Of a stretch of 64,000 nucleotides of DNA, positions 1-9,706 are shown piece after piece. Made by a program: the position numbers and the translations under genes. Source of the DNA: Closterium sp. NIES-65 (Eukaryota; Streptophyta; Zygnematophyceae; Desmidiales; Closteriaceae); contig CANXME010002421.1 of assembly GCA_948144175.1 (NCBI GenBank), forward strand, positions 178,006-242,005. The letters are read 5' to 3'. Under the pieces are notes generated by a model. That model saw nothing but the letters and a program-made list of their open reading frames with translations, did not search any database and was not told the DNA's origin. Within the stretch, counting starts at the first letter, position 1, and the number at the start of each line of letters is the position of its first letter.

Positions 1-116
1 ATAGCTGAAACCTCAGTACAAGGTGTGTGGTGTTGTTGTTGTGATAGGTTTCAACGGCGCGCACCTGATATCTGTGCAGTGCATGCGAAAAAATAGGACA
101 CGCGTACCCTATCATC

Positions 117-160
117 CCCCCTCCCCCCCCCCCCCCCCCCCCCACACACTCACACACACG
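117..160. repeat. Poly-C run followed by CA-type simple repeat
   Basis: An almost pure C tract of about 26 bases (interrupted by single T near the start) is followed by CACACACTCACACACACG. It is a simple low-complexity tract; the exact length is likely to be unreliable in any assembly. Confidence 0.85.
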
Positions 161-699
161 CGGTCAACTCTGTTTCAGTGTGACTCACGTCACTAGACAG
201 ATTCGTCAGTGTTATTTGTACAGCAATACGCAAAATGGTCAGTGTGGCAACGTAGGTTATATTGAAATTTCAGTGCAAAATTGAGGCATATGCTGAATTT
301 TCAGGGAAAACGAAAATCACAGCTACAAAATCAGCGTAATCAGCGTGTTCTACGCTGATATCTGAGGGCCTGGCGCCGGCGTTTATAAAATGACATATAT
401 GTTTTTTTTATATTTTTTTTTAACACCAAACTGTAGATCTCGTACTTGCCTTTTCAATCGAGTCGAAGTTACATAGGGTCGTCCGTGAAATTATCGCGCG
501 CGCAGGGAGATACACCCAATGTGACTCTCATCCAGCTCCTGAGTCCTGACTGCTCCTCCTGACTGGACCCGAATCCAGTGCAGGGTCCGAATGTGAAGGG
601 AACCGAATCTGCAACACATCTGCCTGCTAAAGTAAAAACCGTTTCAGTGTTTTGAACACTTTTCAAAAAGTTAAGTTTACGTGCACTTATAATATAGAA

Positions 700-813
700 A
701 GTTTTTCCAGGGGGTGCGCTTATAATCGAGCAGGGGATATAAGCGCCACACGCCAATTAAAAGCGCCAAGCGCTTATCCGAGGGTGGCGCTTATAACCGG
801 GGTATGACGGTAC
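700..813. mobile_element. Possible terminus of a Tc1/mariner-pogo-like DNA transposon
   Basis: Read on the minus strand from 813, the sequence starts CAGTACCGTCATACCCCGG and continues with repeated TTATAAGCGC and GGATAAGCGC blocks. Pogo/Tigger-type termini commonly begin CAGT and carry short repeats of this kind. No matching opposite terminus or transposase was found, so this would at most be a relic or solo end. Confidence 0.25.
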
Positions 814-1929
814 TGCGTTTGCCGATTGCATGCATTCTGCTTTACTTCTCGACAATGGGAGCAATGATGTGTTAGCTAGGTAGCGTGCTGGCGGAAAATC
901 TGTTTGGAATTTCCTAGCAGATTTTCAGCAACAGTGAAACATCTGCCTAAAAACGTTGTTATAAGATGCACACTAGTACATGTAACAGTACACGCCCATG
1001 TGACACAATCATTTCGAAATCTTCGCGAACCGTCGCGAATAGACATTCTAGCTTTCGCCTGCTTTCCTGCTGTCTTAGTGGGTTTCGTCAATTCTACGCA
1101 TATTTGCTGTCTTTCACCTGAGTTTGTCAAGTAGAACCAGATCACTGAGTATGTGGGCAGACTAGGTGTCCCTCCCAACTTCACACAGGTAGCCATGGCT
1201 GAAGTTGCAACTGCTCGACTTGCGTATTCGATAAGCAATTTTATGGGCCCTTTATACGCAATCTTAGGCCCGCATCTTCGCAGGGTGCATTGTGATTCTC
1301 TCCTGATTTAGGGTTGAGGTTGAGTGCCGTGACGAGTCTCCGAGTCTCCTGCCGCACGTCGCGTGTTCCTTTTCCACCCTGCTGGCTTGATAGTCCACTC
1401 CCTATGGCTCATCCGACGGTGGTGGTAGAACAGAACCCTCAGCGTACGGCTGTAATGGTCATCCTGAGGATAAACCATTGCATTCCGAACAATGAACACT
1501 TGGTGCTGAACCGATCCAGCTGCTGCGGCGAACCACCCGATTGCCGGCGCCTTGCACGGATTGATATCGTGGCGCCACGTGACGAGCGCCCTTCCTTTTT
1601 TGAGTCGCCAGGCCATCGCATGGCTCTGTTGATTCGACATGCGGCGCAGCATCACCACACGATCTGCCAGAATCGACGGTCACCCTGCGGCAAGCTACAG
1701 GAAACCTCGGAGGATCGAGCTCAGCCACTAACATTCCAGAGTTTCGAGAGAGGTGCTCCAAACATGATCTACCATCTCCAGATAGCTAGTAGGACCTCCA
1801 GACAGATATTTAGGTCATGGGCTGCGGCAGTCTTGCGAGAGATACCGCCCGTGAGCTCTCGTAATCCTGCTAGTTGGCTCCGAGGAAGAGGAAACCGTTT
1901 CTTTGTTCTCGCCAGTTTAGGGCGTCAGT

Positions 1930-2628
1930 TTGGTGGTCGTGATGGGTGGGAGATGGGACACAAATGCGACGCGACAGCGCCGTCGCCGCGGGTTGAAGTC
2001 GCCGGAAATGCACGAGGCTGAGGTGAACGAAGCAGCGAAGGGGTTCTCCCTTCCGCTCGGCACTCCGCTGGACGTTTCCCTGCCGCAGGATCTATCATGG
2101 GAGGGGCTGACTAGTACCTCCCTCAAAAGGTACCGCCGCCGCCACCTCCCTCATCTGTGGGAAGCAGCCTCGTCGTACGCCATTCACTTTTCTACGAGCC
2201 GTAGGGACTGGACTCATTGTATTGCTTGCTTGCTTTCATGCATTCCCATCCCAACGCTCCCAACGCAGCTTCCACCCACCTCGTCTCATGAGGGGTCCAA
2301 CCACCCCAACTCCTCCGTCCCACTTCTGCCCCCATTTTCTTCCTCCCTCCCTACTCAAACCTTTTTCCTCTCCCTCCCTTTCATCCCCACCTTCCCCCCT
2401 CCATCTTCCCTCCTTCTCCCACCTGTCCCCTTGTCCCGCCATCCTCCCTCCCCCTCCCTGTTCCACCATTCCTTGAGAACAGAATCTGCTACCTCTCCTT
2501 CTCCACCTCCTTTCAATCTCCGTCTTTGTGAAATTTCTCTCCTACCCCCCCACCTTTCAGAATCTTCTCGCCTCATCATCCCTCTCGTCGGATACGCGCG
2601 TCTCTCTACCACAGCCGCGTGCTTTTGA
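1930..2628 (+). other. Open stretch upstream of the fucosyltransferase, function unknown
   Basis: An uninterrupted reading frame of about 230 codons precedes the recognisable fucosyltransferase exons. Its first 90 codons have mixed composition, with MHEAEVNEAAKGFSLPLGTP and an Arg-rich stretch. The rest, from about 2260, is Pro/Ser-rich and comes from a CT-rich tract. It could hold the missing 5' exon (cytosolic tail and membrane anchor) of the fucosyltransferase, but I see no clear signal anchor and no phase-matched donor that joins it to the exon at 2898. It may be untranslated leader. Treat as a candidate only. Confidence 0.2.
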
Positions 2629-2743
2629 AGCTGCTACTCTGGGTAGCCTGCACAGGCATTATCAGCGCCTACCAAGCCCACACAGTCTCGGCCCACGGCC
2701 TCAAAGGTACCTGCCGTTGCTAAAAGCTGGTCCGGGCTGAAGC

Positions 2744-2832
2744 ATGGGTGTTGTTGTTCTTCCTGGCTCGCTTCCTGGCTCGCTTCCTGGCTCGCAACGA
2801 TGGGTGTTGTTGTGCTTCCTGGCTCGCTTGCA
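2744..2832 (+). repeat. Short tandem duplication (GGGTGTTGTTGT...CTGGCTCGCTT units)
   Basis: The block ATGGGTGTTGTTGT followed by CTTCCTGGCTCGC occurs twice, and the CTTCCTGGCTCGC part is itself repeated three times in the first copy. It lies just upstream of the fucosyltransferase acceptor at 2896-2897 and appears to be non-coding or leader sequence. Confidence 0.6.
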
Positions 2833-2897
2833 TCAGAGCAATTGCACTTACTGGTAGTCATCCCTTGCCCTTCCCATCTCCCTCCCACTCCCTCCAG

Positions 2898-3534
2898 ATT
2901 GCGCCGACATTTTCGCCGCAGGAACAACTCTCCCATCGCCTCTTGCCACAGCAACCGATTACGACGAAGCAGGCAGAGCGAGAGAGACGGCCTCGCGCGG
3001 GTACAAGCGCGAGGACGGCGTCTGCTGGAGCCGCGCCGAGATGGCATGCTACGCGGGCATAGCAACCGCCGGCTATCCCACGAGAGGCGCCGCTGAAGCG
3101 TGCGTGCAGCCGCATGTGTCCGGGGCGCTTGAGACGAAACTGCGGCAGTACCACCGGTACCGGCGAGAGTGCCTGCGGCAGGAGCCGATGCCTCAGCTGC
3201 GCGCCACGCTGCTAGCTGGAAACCGCACTGCCTGCCGCTACCTGCTCTACCACCAAACTATAGACGGGCAGGGCAACCGGCTCATGTCGCTCGTCTCCTC
3301 GTTCGCGTACGCGCTGCTGACGGATCGGATTCTCCTGCTGCTGTCTCGCAGTGGGCCCGCTACAGAGTTCTGTGAGCCGTTTGAGCATGAGGCGTCGTGG
3401 GTACTGTTCGATGGGCCGGAGGAAGAAGGGGAGGAGTATGCCAGGGTGCTTCGGTCCAGAGTGGCTAAGGAGTGGAGGAGCGCGAGGGAGGGAGAGGAGG
3501 CATGGGCGTCGGGTGACAAGCTGCCACCACCAAT
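2898..3534 (+). CDS. GT37 alpha-1,2-fucosyltransferase, 5' recognisable exon
   Basis: GT37 enzymes are Golgi type II membrane proteins that move fucose from GDP-fucose onto galactose of xyloglucan or arabinogalactan side chains. This exon begins after a CT-rich acceptor (CCTCCAG, 2896-2897); its frame is open from there, and the first ATG is at 3041. The family N-terminal catalytic region is clear: YLLYHQTIDGQGNRLMSLVS and then FAYALLTDRILLLL (compare the plant FUT pattern GLGNR.L.L.SAFLYALLT.RVLL), then FCEPF and SWVLF. No membrane anchor is visible, so a 5' exon is missing from my model. The exon ends in PPPAT with donor GTGCGT; the 237-bp intron is a multiple of three and open, so a reading frame runs straight through it. 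Together with the next exon it forms the donor-binding half of the enzyme. Family assignment is firm; the start is not. Confidence 0.8.
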
Positions 3535-3771
3535 GTGCGTTCTGTGCTGTGCTGTGCTATGCCGTGCCGTGACAATCACTTGTTCTTGTTCCAGCGTTTC
3601 TTGTCAGTCATACTGTGTCTGCCTTCTCACATGCCTTGTACGCGCAGCTTTACCCATGCTTAACGGATGGGTTGTTTTCATAGCCTTTACAAAGTGTATC
3701 GAAGACTTATGTTCCCCTCATTTTCTACCCCATTCTGATTCTCTTCCTTCCCATCCCCCTCTTTCCCTCAG
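3535..3771 (+). other. Fucosyltransferase intron 1 (retention would keep frame)
   Basis: Donor CAAT|GTGCGT and acceptor TTTCCCTCAG bound a 237-bp pyrimidine-rich segment rich in TGCTGTGCT repeats. The two flanking exons join as PPPM-LRLDINQ, which restores the family pattern leading into the FFC..(D/E)..LL motif. The segment has no stop codon in the gene frame, so an unspliced message would add 79 residues. Confidence 0.7.
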
Positions 3772-4867
3772 GCTACGCCTCGACATCAACCAAGCAACCA
3801 CCCCGTCCGGCTTCTTGTTCTTCTGCGAGGCAGAGCAGCAGTGGCTCTCCCACACGCCCACATTGCTCCTCACTTCCAACCAATACTTTCTCCCCGCGCT
3901 CTACCTCCTCCCCTCCTTCCGCCGCCTCCTCCTCCTCCTCTTCCCTGCCCACATGCCCTTCCGCTCCCTCTCCCGCCTGCTGCTCTTCCCCCGCAATCGC
4001 ATCTGGGCGGGAATCACCCACCGATACCACACCCTAATCGCCCCGGCGCCAGCTCGTGTGGGCCTGCAGGGGCGCTTTTCAACGCATGCAAAGGCGAGCA
4101 CAGTAGCTTGGTACACTGATGCTATGGGGCGTTGCATGCTGCAAGCTCTCAACTCCTCCACCGTGCAGAGAGCAAGGGGGATGCGGCTTGCCAGGGAGGC
4201 GGCTTTGAAGGGAAATCAGGGTCCTTTTGAGATGCACTGGGGACGGGATATGCGAGAGGGAGAGGGAGGGGCAGAGGGAGTAGGCTCAGCAGGGCGGGGC
4301 ACTAGTGGGAGCACTGGGCACGGGGTGGGAGGTGTGGCTGAGAAAGGTGCGTTACGCGGTGGTGGGTTCAATCCAATGGCTAGAACAGCGAGTGATGGTG
4401 ACAGGAGCAGTGGAGGTGGTAGTGGCAGTGGTGACTGCAGCGTGGGGGGTTCATGGGGCAACGTGACTGAGGTAATGGTAGCGTCTCTCAACCAAAACCT
4501 AGTCCATAACCTCTCAGGGGTAGTGATGGCCGATGTGCCTGTAGCGAGAGTGACAGTGGGAAGTGACGCTGCTTGTGCTCCCATGGAGGATGCTCCTACA
4601 CAGGAAAAGCCACCACCCAGTGGTACCGCCTCCACTGCTGATCCTGCTGCGCCTGCAGCTACTGTAACTCCCGGTGTAAGCATGGACACCAGAAGCAGCA
4701 GCACTAATAGTGGCACTGGCAGCAGCAGCAGCAGCAACAGGAGCGGCAGTGGCGTTGGCAGCAGCAGGAGCAAGTGCAACAATGGCACTTCTGGGTATGG
4801 TGTGCATATAGTGCACTTGACAGCCGATGACAAGGAGAACACCACCAATACGCAGGGTCGTCGCTAG
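3772..4867 (+). pseudogene. GT37 fucosyltransferase, second exon, truncated by a MITE
   Basis: This exon carries the middle of the GT37 fold: FLFFCEAEQQWLSHTPTLLL, SNQYFLPALYLLPSF, LFPRNRIWAGITHRYH and ARVGLQGRF, which parallel the plant FUT blocks LFFCD.DQ..L, DNYF.PSLFL.PSF, LFHP.N.VWG.I.RYY and RIGIQ.R.F. Around codons for 4230-4440 and 4620-4790 there are Gly/Ser-rich low-complexity insertions not found in ordinary family members, separated by a conserved segment (EVMVASLNQNLVHNL). The frame then runs into the terminal repeat of a MITE at 4853 and stops at TAG 4865-4867, after NTTNT. The ancestral exon continues at 5388. As it stands the protein lacks the C-terminal STFGY and EPC.H.PP.-.C motifs and should be inactive unless the MITE is removed from the mRNA. 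Confidence 0.8.
4845..4852. repeat. 8-bp target-site duplication CCAATACG, left copy
   Basis: CCAATACG at 4845-4852 is repeated exactly at 5388-5395, directly flanking the MITE. Eight base pairs is the target duplication size of the hAT superfamily. Confidence 0.9.
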
Positions 4868-5387
4868 CAGAAATTTTTTGTCTGTTTGTCTTATATTCAG
4901 ATCGAGTTTTTAGAGATCATCTGATTTTTCAGAAATTGGTTTTTGTAATTTCTGATTGGTAAGGAGTAGTTTTTAAGTTAATCTGATCAATCAGGTTCAT
5001 GTTTTGGTTTCATCTGATACCGAATCCAATTACTGCAGGGGTGAATATGGGATTCGAGTTGTGAATGGGTGAATCTGATGCGTCAGGGGTGAATCTGTTA
5101 GTGTCAGGGGGCGAATCTGCTGTGTCAGGGGCGAAATTGTTGTGACGGGGCGAATCTGCTGTGTCAGTGTGACAGCGAATCTGCTGTGACGGACCGAATT
5201 TGCTGTGAGGGGGTGATTCTGCTGTGATTGGTCAAGTCCGAATCATTTGCCCATTCGATTGGCCAGACACGCATTTCGAAAGTATCTGATACATCAGACA
5301 CGGTAAAAAACAGAATCTGATGAATCAGACGGGCCCGAAGGGCCCGTCTGATGCATCAGGCACCCTCAAATCCTAGCGACGTCCCTG
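4853..5387. mobile_element. hAT-like MITE, 535 bp, inside fucosyltransferase coding exon
   Basis: The element starts CAGGGTCGTCGCTAG and ends CTAGCGACGTCCCTG, which are 15-bp inverted repeats with one mismatch. It is flanked by the perfect 8-bp duplication CCAATACG. It has no ORF. The interior is made of short repeats of GAATCTGCTGTGTCAGGGGCGAA type and of CTGATNNATCAG palindromes, ending in a GC hairpin (ACGGGCCCGAAGGGCCCGT). Termini beginning CAGGG with 8-bp duplications are typical of hAT elements, so it is best called a non-autonomous hAT. Removing the element and one duplication copy rejoins the host frame exactly (NTTNT to ASVDRAIIDIY), which shows that it is a later insertion into a working exon. 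Confidence 0.9.
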
Positions 5388-5395
5388 CCAATACG
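5388..5395. repeat. 8-bp target-site duplication CCAATACG, right copy
   Basis: Exact repeat of 4845-4852. It re-enters the fucosyltransferase frame at AAT ACG GCA. Confidence 0.9.
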
Positions 5396-5705
5396 GCATC
5401 AGTAGACCGGGCCATTATCGACATCTACACCCTCGCTCTCTTTTCCGATGCACTTATCATCTCCAAGACTTCTACTTTCGGCTACCTCTGTGCATCCCTC
5501 TTTGGAGTTCCCCATGTTACATTCGTGGGGCACACTTGCATTCCCGCTGTTTCCGAGCCGTGCATGCACTGGCCCCCCACCAATGACCGATGCCCTGATG
5601 GCAATCCACAGAAGCTGCAGGTGCTTCTGGCTGAGAAGCCAGATGTGCCCCTCATGCCCTGTATGGACAGACCCAATTCACTTGGGATCAAGCCCTTGGA
5701 CAGTG

Positions 5706-5710
5706 CACAG
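5706..5710. repeat. Copia target-site duplication CACAG, left copy
   Basis: CACAG at 5706-5710 matches 17961-17965 exactly and brackets the element whose ends are TG...CA. Confidence 0.9.
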
Positions 5711-5852
5711 TGTTGGGCTGAGATGCCCTAGGATCTTTGTAGAGTTAAAGTCTAAGTAGGATTGTAATAGCGGAAGCGTTTGAATGACAAGTCCTTGAAC
5801 CACCTTGCGCTAGTATGTGAGGGCAAAGTAAGTTAATTAAAACAAGCAAATA
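5711..5852 (-). repeat. Copia left LTR, piece 1 of 3
   Basis: Begins TGTTGGGCTGAG and matches 17526-17667 of the right LTR, then stops abruptly at AAGCAAATA where the Gag-bearing insertion begins. Confidence 0.9.
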
Positions 5853-8015
5853 TTATAATTTTTAAACACACATGTAGTGTTTTTTAAAATTGTGTATTGT
5901 GAAAGCGAAGCTGCTTGTACTGCACAATTGGCATCGTCGAAGCGCGCTAAACGCCCTTCTCCAACTACAAAAACCGTGGGTTGGAGCTCATTTCCCTCCA
6001 CCCACGTTTCTCAATTTTCAAACGGCTCACTCAACATTTTCCGCTCGAGTAGTTTTTCCCTCCAAGCTGGCTAGGATTAAATCGCTTCCTAGAGGCGAGT
6101 CACCCTCTACTTTACTCAGCGACATTTTCAACTTCAATCGCTCAACGATGGCACCTACGCCGACACTTAACAACGGGAACTCGTCAACCCCCGCTTCCGA
6201 CTCCGACCGTAACGCCCGCGATTCTGCGGGCGAACGCCGTAACAAGCGTCGGGCAGAAGACGGACCTTCCGCCCCGACTGCAGTGGACGTGCTGCTGGGC
6301 GGGCTCGAGGTCCACAAAAACGCCGAAACCCAGCAGCACCCTTCGGTCCCTGTGGCGCCAGTGGCGCCTGTGGCGCCAGTGGCACCTGTGGCGCAAGTGG
6401 CGACGGGGACTGGCGCGGCACACGCGACTGACGCCGAGCACACGCCAGCACCCGCTGCTGGACCGTCGCGTCAGCGTCAGAGGAGGCGGACTGCAGTCTC
6501 CTCGTCTGACGCGACCGCCGCCCCTGCGCTGACGCAGGCGTTGACCCCGGACCAGGTCAACGCGCTGCTGTCCCTTCTACAGCAGCAACCCGTCAGCGTT
6601 ACAGCCGCGGAAACTGCACTACCCGCCGCATCTGCGTCGGCTAAAAAAGAAACTGCAAAAAAGGAGAAAGGCACACGGGGAGCACGGACGAACCGGCATG
6701 ACAACGACGCAGCGACTGCCGCTCCCCCTGCTCCAGCGGTCGACAACGACACCGACGACTCTGAAGATGAAGCCGGTGAAGGTCCAGTCAACAATGTTAA
6801 TTTTATTGGCACGGAAAACCTTCCCCCCCTCCCTTCTTCTAACCTTACCTTCTCGGCGGCAACCTTCGTCAACGACTCCGTGCGAGAGCAAGCGGAGCTA
6901 CTGGAGGACCTGCGGGCGTACCTGCTGCACGCCGAATACAAGGCGCAGCGCGGTGATCCGGCGGGCGGACTCGAACTCATCTCACACGCTCTCAACCTCA
7001 TCGCGGGGCGTTTCGAGGTGCTTCAAGTGGAGGACGCCTCCGACTTTCGCACGGCGAAGCGTTTTAAGCTGTACCAGCAGAAGAGCCTGCTGACTTCTCG
7101 ACCCTTCAAGCAGGCGGTCGCAGACATGGCGGCGATGGACCGTGCGGCAAGCGGATACGCTCGTGTCAACCGCGGCGGAAACAACGGGCCGATGCCGTTC
7201 TTACCCAAGCGAGGCCCCCCGCCCACGGCCAATTGCCGTGGGTTCCGGGGCTCATGCTTCCGCTGCGGCCAGCCGGGCCACGTGGCAAGTGCCTGCCCTC
7301 GGAACGGGCATGGAGGCCAGGGACCCGCTCCGGTGGTGTAGGAGCGGGCCATGAGACTAGGCGCTTGGGCGCTAGGCACGGTGCACTCTTGAGTGCGAAA
7401 ACCGTGGGCAACCCTAGGGGTTTGCGATGGCAAGAGGCCAGCCCTAGTAAAGGGTGGGATAGGCTTGGGCCTAGGATAGGGAAGGGGAACAACAACCCCT
7501 CGGTCCCATATGTTGGCCACTTGGTGGCATGCTAGGAAAGCATTGCTATGTGTGTTGGTTGATTTAATAAAAACTACCTTCCTAAAGGCCTATGGTTTTG
7601 GCAAAGAGAGAATGAGAGAAAGCACAATGGACAACGGTGTCCATGGCCCTAGGCATCAGCCCCTACGCACTAAGGGCAGGCACAACCATGTCCTACCAAG
7701 TGGACGACGGGGCAAGAAAAAAAAAAAAAAAAAAAGGGGAAACGAGGAGAAGAAGAGACATGCGTTGACATGCGTTAATATTCCCGACACATTCGTTGAC
7801 ATTTCATTCAATTGTTCATTCTCTTCACACCTTCGATCAATGGTTGCCCGTACAAGTACATGCACACGCATGCTTTAACGTGGAATACTCAAAGCTTATA
7901 CCACTTGGCCTCAAATGTACAGGAGCACGACGGTGCGAGGCGGCATGCCACGACGATCCGTACGAATTTGTAATGAGAACGATGCCAATTGATAAGAAAG
8001 AAAGCAAGCTTTCTC
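5853..8015 (+). mobile_element. Unclassified 2.2-kb retroelement-like insertion in the copia LTR
   Basis: Compared with the intact right LTR, 5853-8015 is extra sequence; the four bases AATA are present on both sides (5849-5852 and 8016-8019) and may be the target duplication. It carries one Gag-like ORF on plus (from 6148) and no reverse transcriptase. A run of A residues occurs at 7716-7734, but inside the element, not at its end. The ends do not read TG...CA, so it is not a simple LTR element. It could be a truncated non-LTR or DIRS-like element or a non-autonomous derivative. Class is undetermined. Confidence 0.7.
6148..7341 (+). CDS. Gag-like protein with CCHC zinc knuckle
   Basis: The frame is open from 5890, but the natural start is probably ATG at 6148 (MAPTPTLNNGNSS), giving about 397 residues. 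The first half is Ala/Pro/Thr-rich, with a VAPVAPVAP repeat encoded at 6350-6400 and an acidic DNDTDDSEDEAGE block. The second half looks folded (SVREQAELLEDLRAYLLHAE, then LELISHALNLIAGRFEVLQV). It ends with one zinc knuckle, CFRCGQPGHVASAC (C-X2-C-X4-H-X4-C), next to Arg/Gly-rich sequence. These are features of retroelement Gag or ORF1 proteins, which bind the element RNA. The nucleotide composition is more GC-rich than the surrounding LTR. No protease or polymerase follows before the insertion ends. Confidence 0.65.
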   Translation: MAPTPTLNNGNSSTPASDSDRNARDSAGERRNKRRAEDGPSAPTAVDVLLGGLEVHKNAETQQHPSVPVAPVAPVAPVAPVAQVATGTGAAHATDAEHTPAPAAGPSRQRQRRRTAVSSSDATAAPALTQALTPDQVNALLSLLQQQPVSVTAAETALPAASASAKKETAKKEKGTRGARTNRHDNDAATAAPPAPAVDNDTDDSEDEAGEGPVNNVNFIGTENLPPLPSSNLTFSAATFVNDSVREQAELLEDLRAYLLHAEYKAQRGDPAGGLELISHALNLIAGRFEVLQVEDASDFRTAKRFKLYQQKSLLTSRPFKQAVADMAAMDRAASGYARVNRGGNNGPMPFLPKRGPPPTANCRGFRGSCFRCGQPGHVASACPRNGHGGQGPAPVV

Positions 8016-8019
8016 AATA

Positions 8020-8201
8020 CAAGGCTTTATATAAGAGTACAAGGAATACGAATAGATATATTTAAACTGTTTTGCTGTTGCGATTCGATACAGTGCGACT
8101 CGGGCAACTGCTCAATGTCGAGTCAGTTGTGTGTCCTTGCTGTTGCGCTGTATTTGTCAAGTCAAAGGTCGCTGACTTTTGACCTTCGCATAACCTCCAG
8201 G
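8020..8201 (-). repeat. Copia left LTR, piece 2 of 3
   Basis: CAAGGCTTTATATAAGAGTAC through TAACCTCCAGG matches the right LTR at 17668-17849 with a few substitutions. The last five bases, CCAGG, are the target site of the next nested element. Confidence 0.9.
8197..8201. repeat. Target-site duplication CCAGG, left copy
   Basis: CCAGG at 8197-8201 is repeated at 12182-12186 on either side of the nested three-LTR element. Confidence 0.9.
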
Positions 8202-8449
8202 TGTGAAGAAACGTTCTTAGTAGGAAGGCATAGAAGCCATAGTGAGTTCAGTAGTAGAGATCGAGCTCGAGTGAGTAGGGTTAGGAGAGTCGAGAAAGTT
8301 TCAACAAAGAGGGGTTTCACTATAGAGCGAGCAGTACAAATAGGCAAGATGAAAGGTGTACCACCACAACAGAACATTATATAACTACAGTAGTCTACAC
8401 TACAGGCAGTTACAAAACAATATATAGGTTTATATATATTATTCTGACA
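8202..8449 (-). repeat. Left LTR of nested element (248 bp)
   Basis: TGTGAAGAAACG ... TTATTCTGACA, nearly identical to 11934-12181. It is followed by CGCCCCCATA, the complement of a polypurine tract. Confidence 0.9.
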
Positions 8450-9497
8450 CGCCCCCATAAGTGCCTGTAGGGAAGAATATGCAGTCAACGCCCCCATAAT
8501 GGGGTACACCAAACAGGCCGCAGCGGAAATCATAACAACAGGCAAGTGCAGTGACAACAGGTGCAGTGATGGCAGATCCAGCTGTACCAACCCCTTTACC
8601 AAGGTAAAAACAGTAGGAGGTGGTGGGGCGGCAGGTCGCCTGAGGAGCAGGCTCTGTGGCTGCAACATGCAGTAGGACAGCAGCGGCTCGACGGCAGCAC
8701 CTGCAGGCCCCAGCACAAGGTAGCAAAAAACAGAGACAACAAAAAAAAAGGTAGGTGGTAGCAGGGGCGGCAGCTGGAGGTGCCACGGCAGCAGCTGGCG
8801 TCAGCAGCAGATGACCGGCTGACTTCCGTCGCCCCCTCACTCCCCCCCCCACAGCGGCATGTGCGGCAGTGAGAGAGAGAGGAGGGGCGGCAGCTTCTTG
8901 CTCACACCCGCCTCCCCAAAGCCTCCCCCCCACACTGTTGCACGTGCAGTAGCGAACAGAGGGGCGTCAACCACCCTCGCGCCTCCCCCTCCCCCCCCTC
9001 CACACCGTCGTCCACAGTGGAAGAAAACGGCAGCGGGCTCGGGTGGGGTTGGTGAGCTGTCGGGTAGGAAGGGGGAGTAACGGGTGGGTGCAACAGGTGC
9101 CGCGACGAGCGCCTGCGCACAGCTCGTCGTCGCTTGCGAGGCAGCTGCAGCGGTAGCAGCCGCATTGTCGACGGGAGGGCGGGGCAGGGGGTGCGATCGG
9201 CGGCTGAAGTAACTCGGCCGCCACACCCGCCGTCTCCCCCCAAAGCGACTGTCGATGCAGACGTTCGGGGCTGCGACCGGGCGTGACGAGGTTGCAGGGG
9301 GGCGCGATGGGCAGACGACGGGGCCGCCGACTGGGGCCGCGACGAACAGACCTAGACCCGCCACGCGCGACGTCACGACTAGCGGCTGAACGGGTGCTTG
9401 GGAGGCCGCGACGAGCGCCATGGCAGGAACGAGAAGTGGTGGGCCCATGGGAAAAAAAAAAATCAGGTCCAAGGATAGGAACCTCACTCTGATAACA

Positions 9498-9706
9498 TGT
9501 GAAAATATTAGGTGTGGGGCCTAGGCTTAGTAGCCTAGGCCCACACTAGGAGATAGGTAAGTTCGAGTGGGTTAGGTGAGAGTCGAGAAATTGGAAGGGA
9601 AGTGAAGTGACTAGCAAGAGTTGGGATACAAGTACATTGCCCTAAATTGGGTTGTACTCATTACAGAGTACCCCACTGCAGGCTAGACAGCAAATATATT
9701 CTGACA
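9498..9706 (-). repeat. Divergent internal LTR (209 bp) of the nested element
   Basis: Begins TGTGAAAATATTAGG and ends AATATATTCTGACA. It is preceded by CTCTGATAACA (primer-site-like when read on minus) and followed by CACCCCCATA (purine tract on minus). It shares the termini and a GGTTAGG..AGAGTCGAGAAA core with the outer LTRs but is otherwise different. It has no target duplication of its own, so it was not a separate insertion here. Confidence 0.7.

Larger units (their letters stand above)
1..1900. other. Upstream region with no recognised gene
   Basis: No protein family could be recognised here. ORFs of 60-235 codons exist on both strands (the longest on plus, 1314-2021), but they overlap one another in several frames, show no domain or compositional continuity, and are probably chance. 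The stretch holds a poly-C run near 117-142 followed by a short CA repeat, AT-rich sequence at 340-430, and GCGCTTATAA-type repeats at 715-813 that look like a transposon end. It may contain the promoter and first exon of the fucosyltransferase, but nothing in the sequence fixes either. Confidence 0.5.
5388..5731 (+). pseudogene. GT37 fucosyltransferase C-terminal part, cut by a copia LTR
   Basis: The frame resumes after the MITE with ASVDRAIIDIYTLALFSDAL, then SKTSTFGYLCASLFG (family block D.YLLS..D.L..S..STFGY) and EPCMHWPPTNDRC (family EPCFH.PP.-.C), which are the acceptor-side catalytic motifs and conserved cysteines of GT37. After DSAQ the frame runs into a copia LTR at 5711 and stops at 5729-5731 after six foreign codons (CWAEMP). 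The original end lies across the retrotransposon at 17966-17995. The LTR alone would cost only nine residues, whereas the upstream MITE removes this whole part from the message. The element thus separates the gene from its 3' untranslated region by 12 kb. Confidence 0.85.

Noticed and set aside
1308..2021. Overlapping ORFs of 116 (minus) and 235 (plus) codons upstream of the fucosyltransferase
   Set aside because: They overlap on opposite strands, show no family resemblance and no splice context. Kept only as unannotated sequence.
4857..5359. The MITE as a simple in-frame intron (GT at 4857 to AG at 5359)
   Set aside because: Splicing these sites leaves phase 1 before an acceptor that must be phase 0 to reach ASVDRAIIDIY; the joined frame hits TAG within a few codons.
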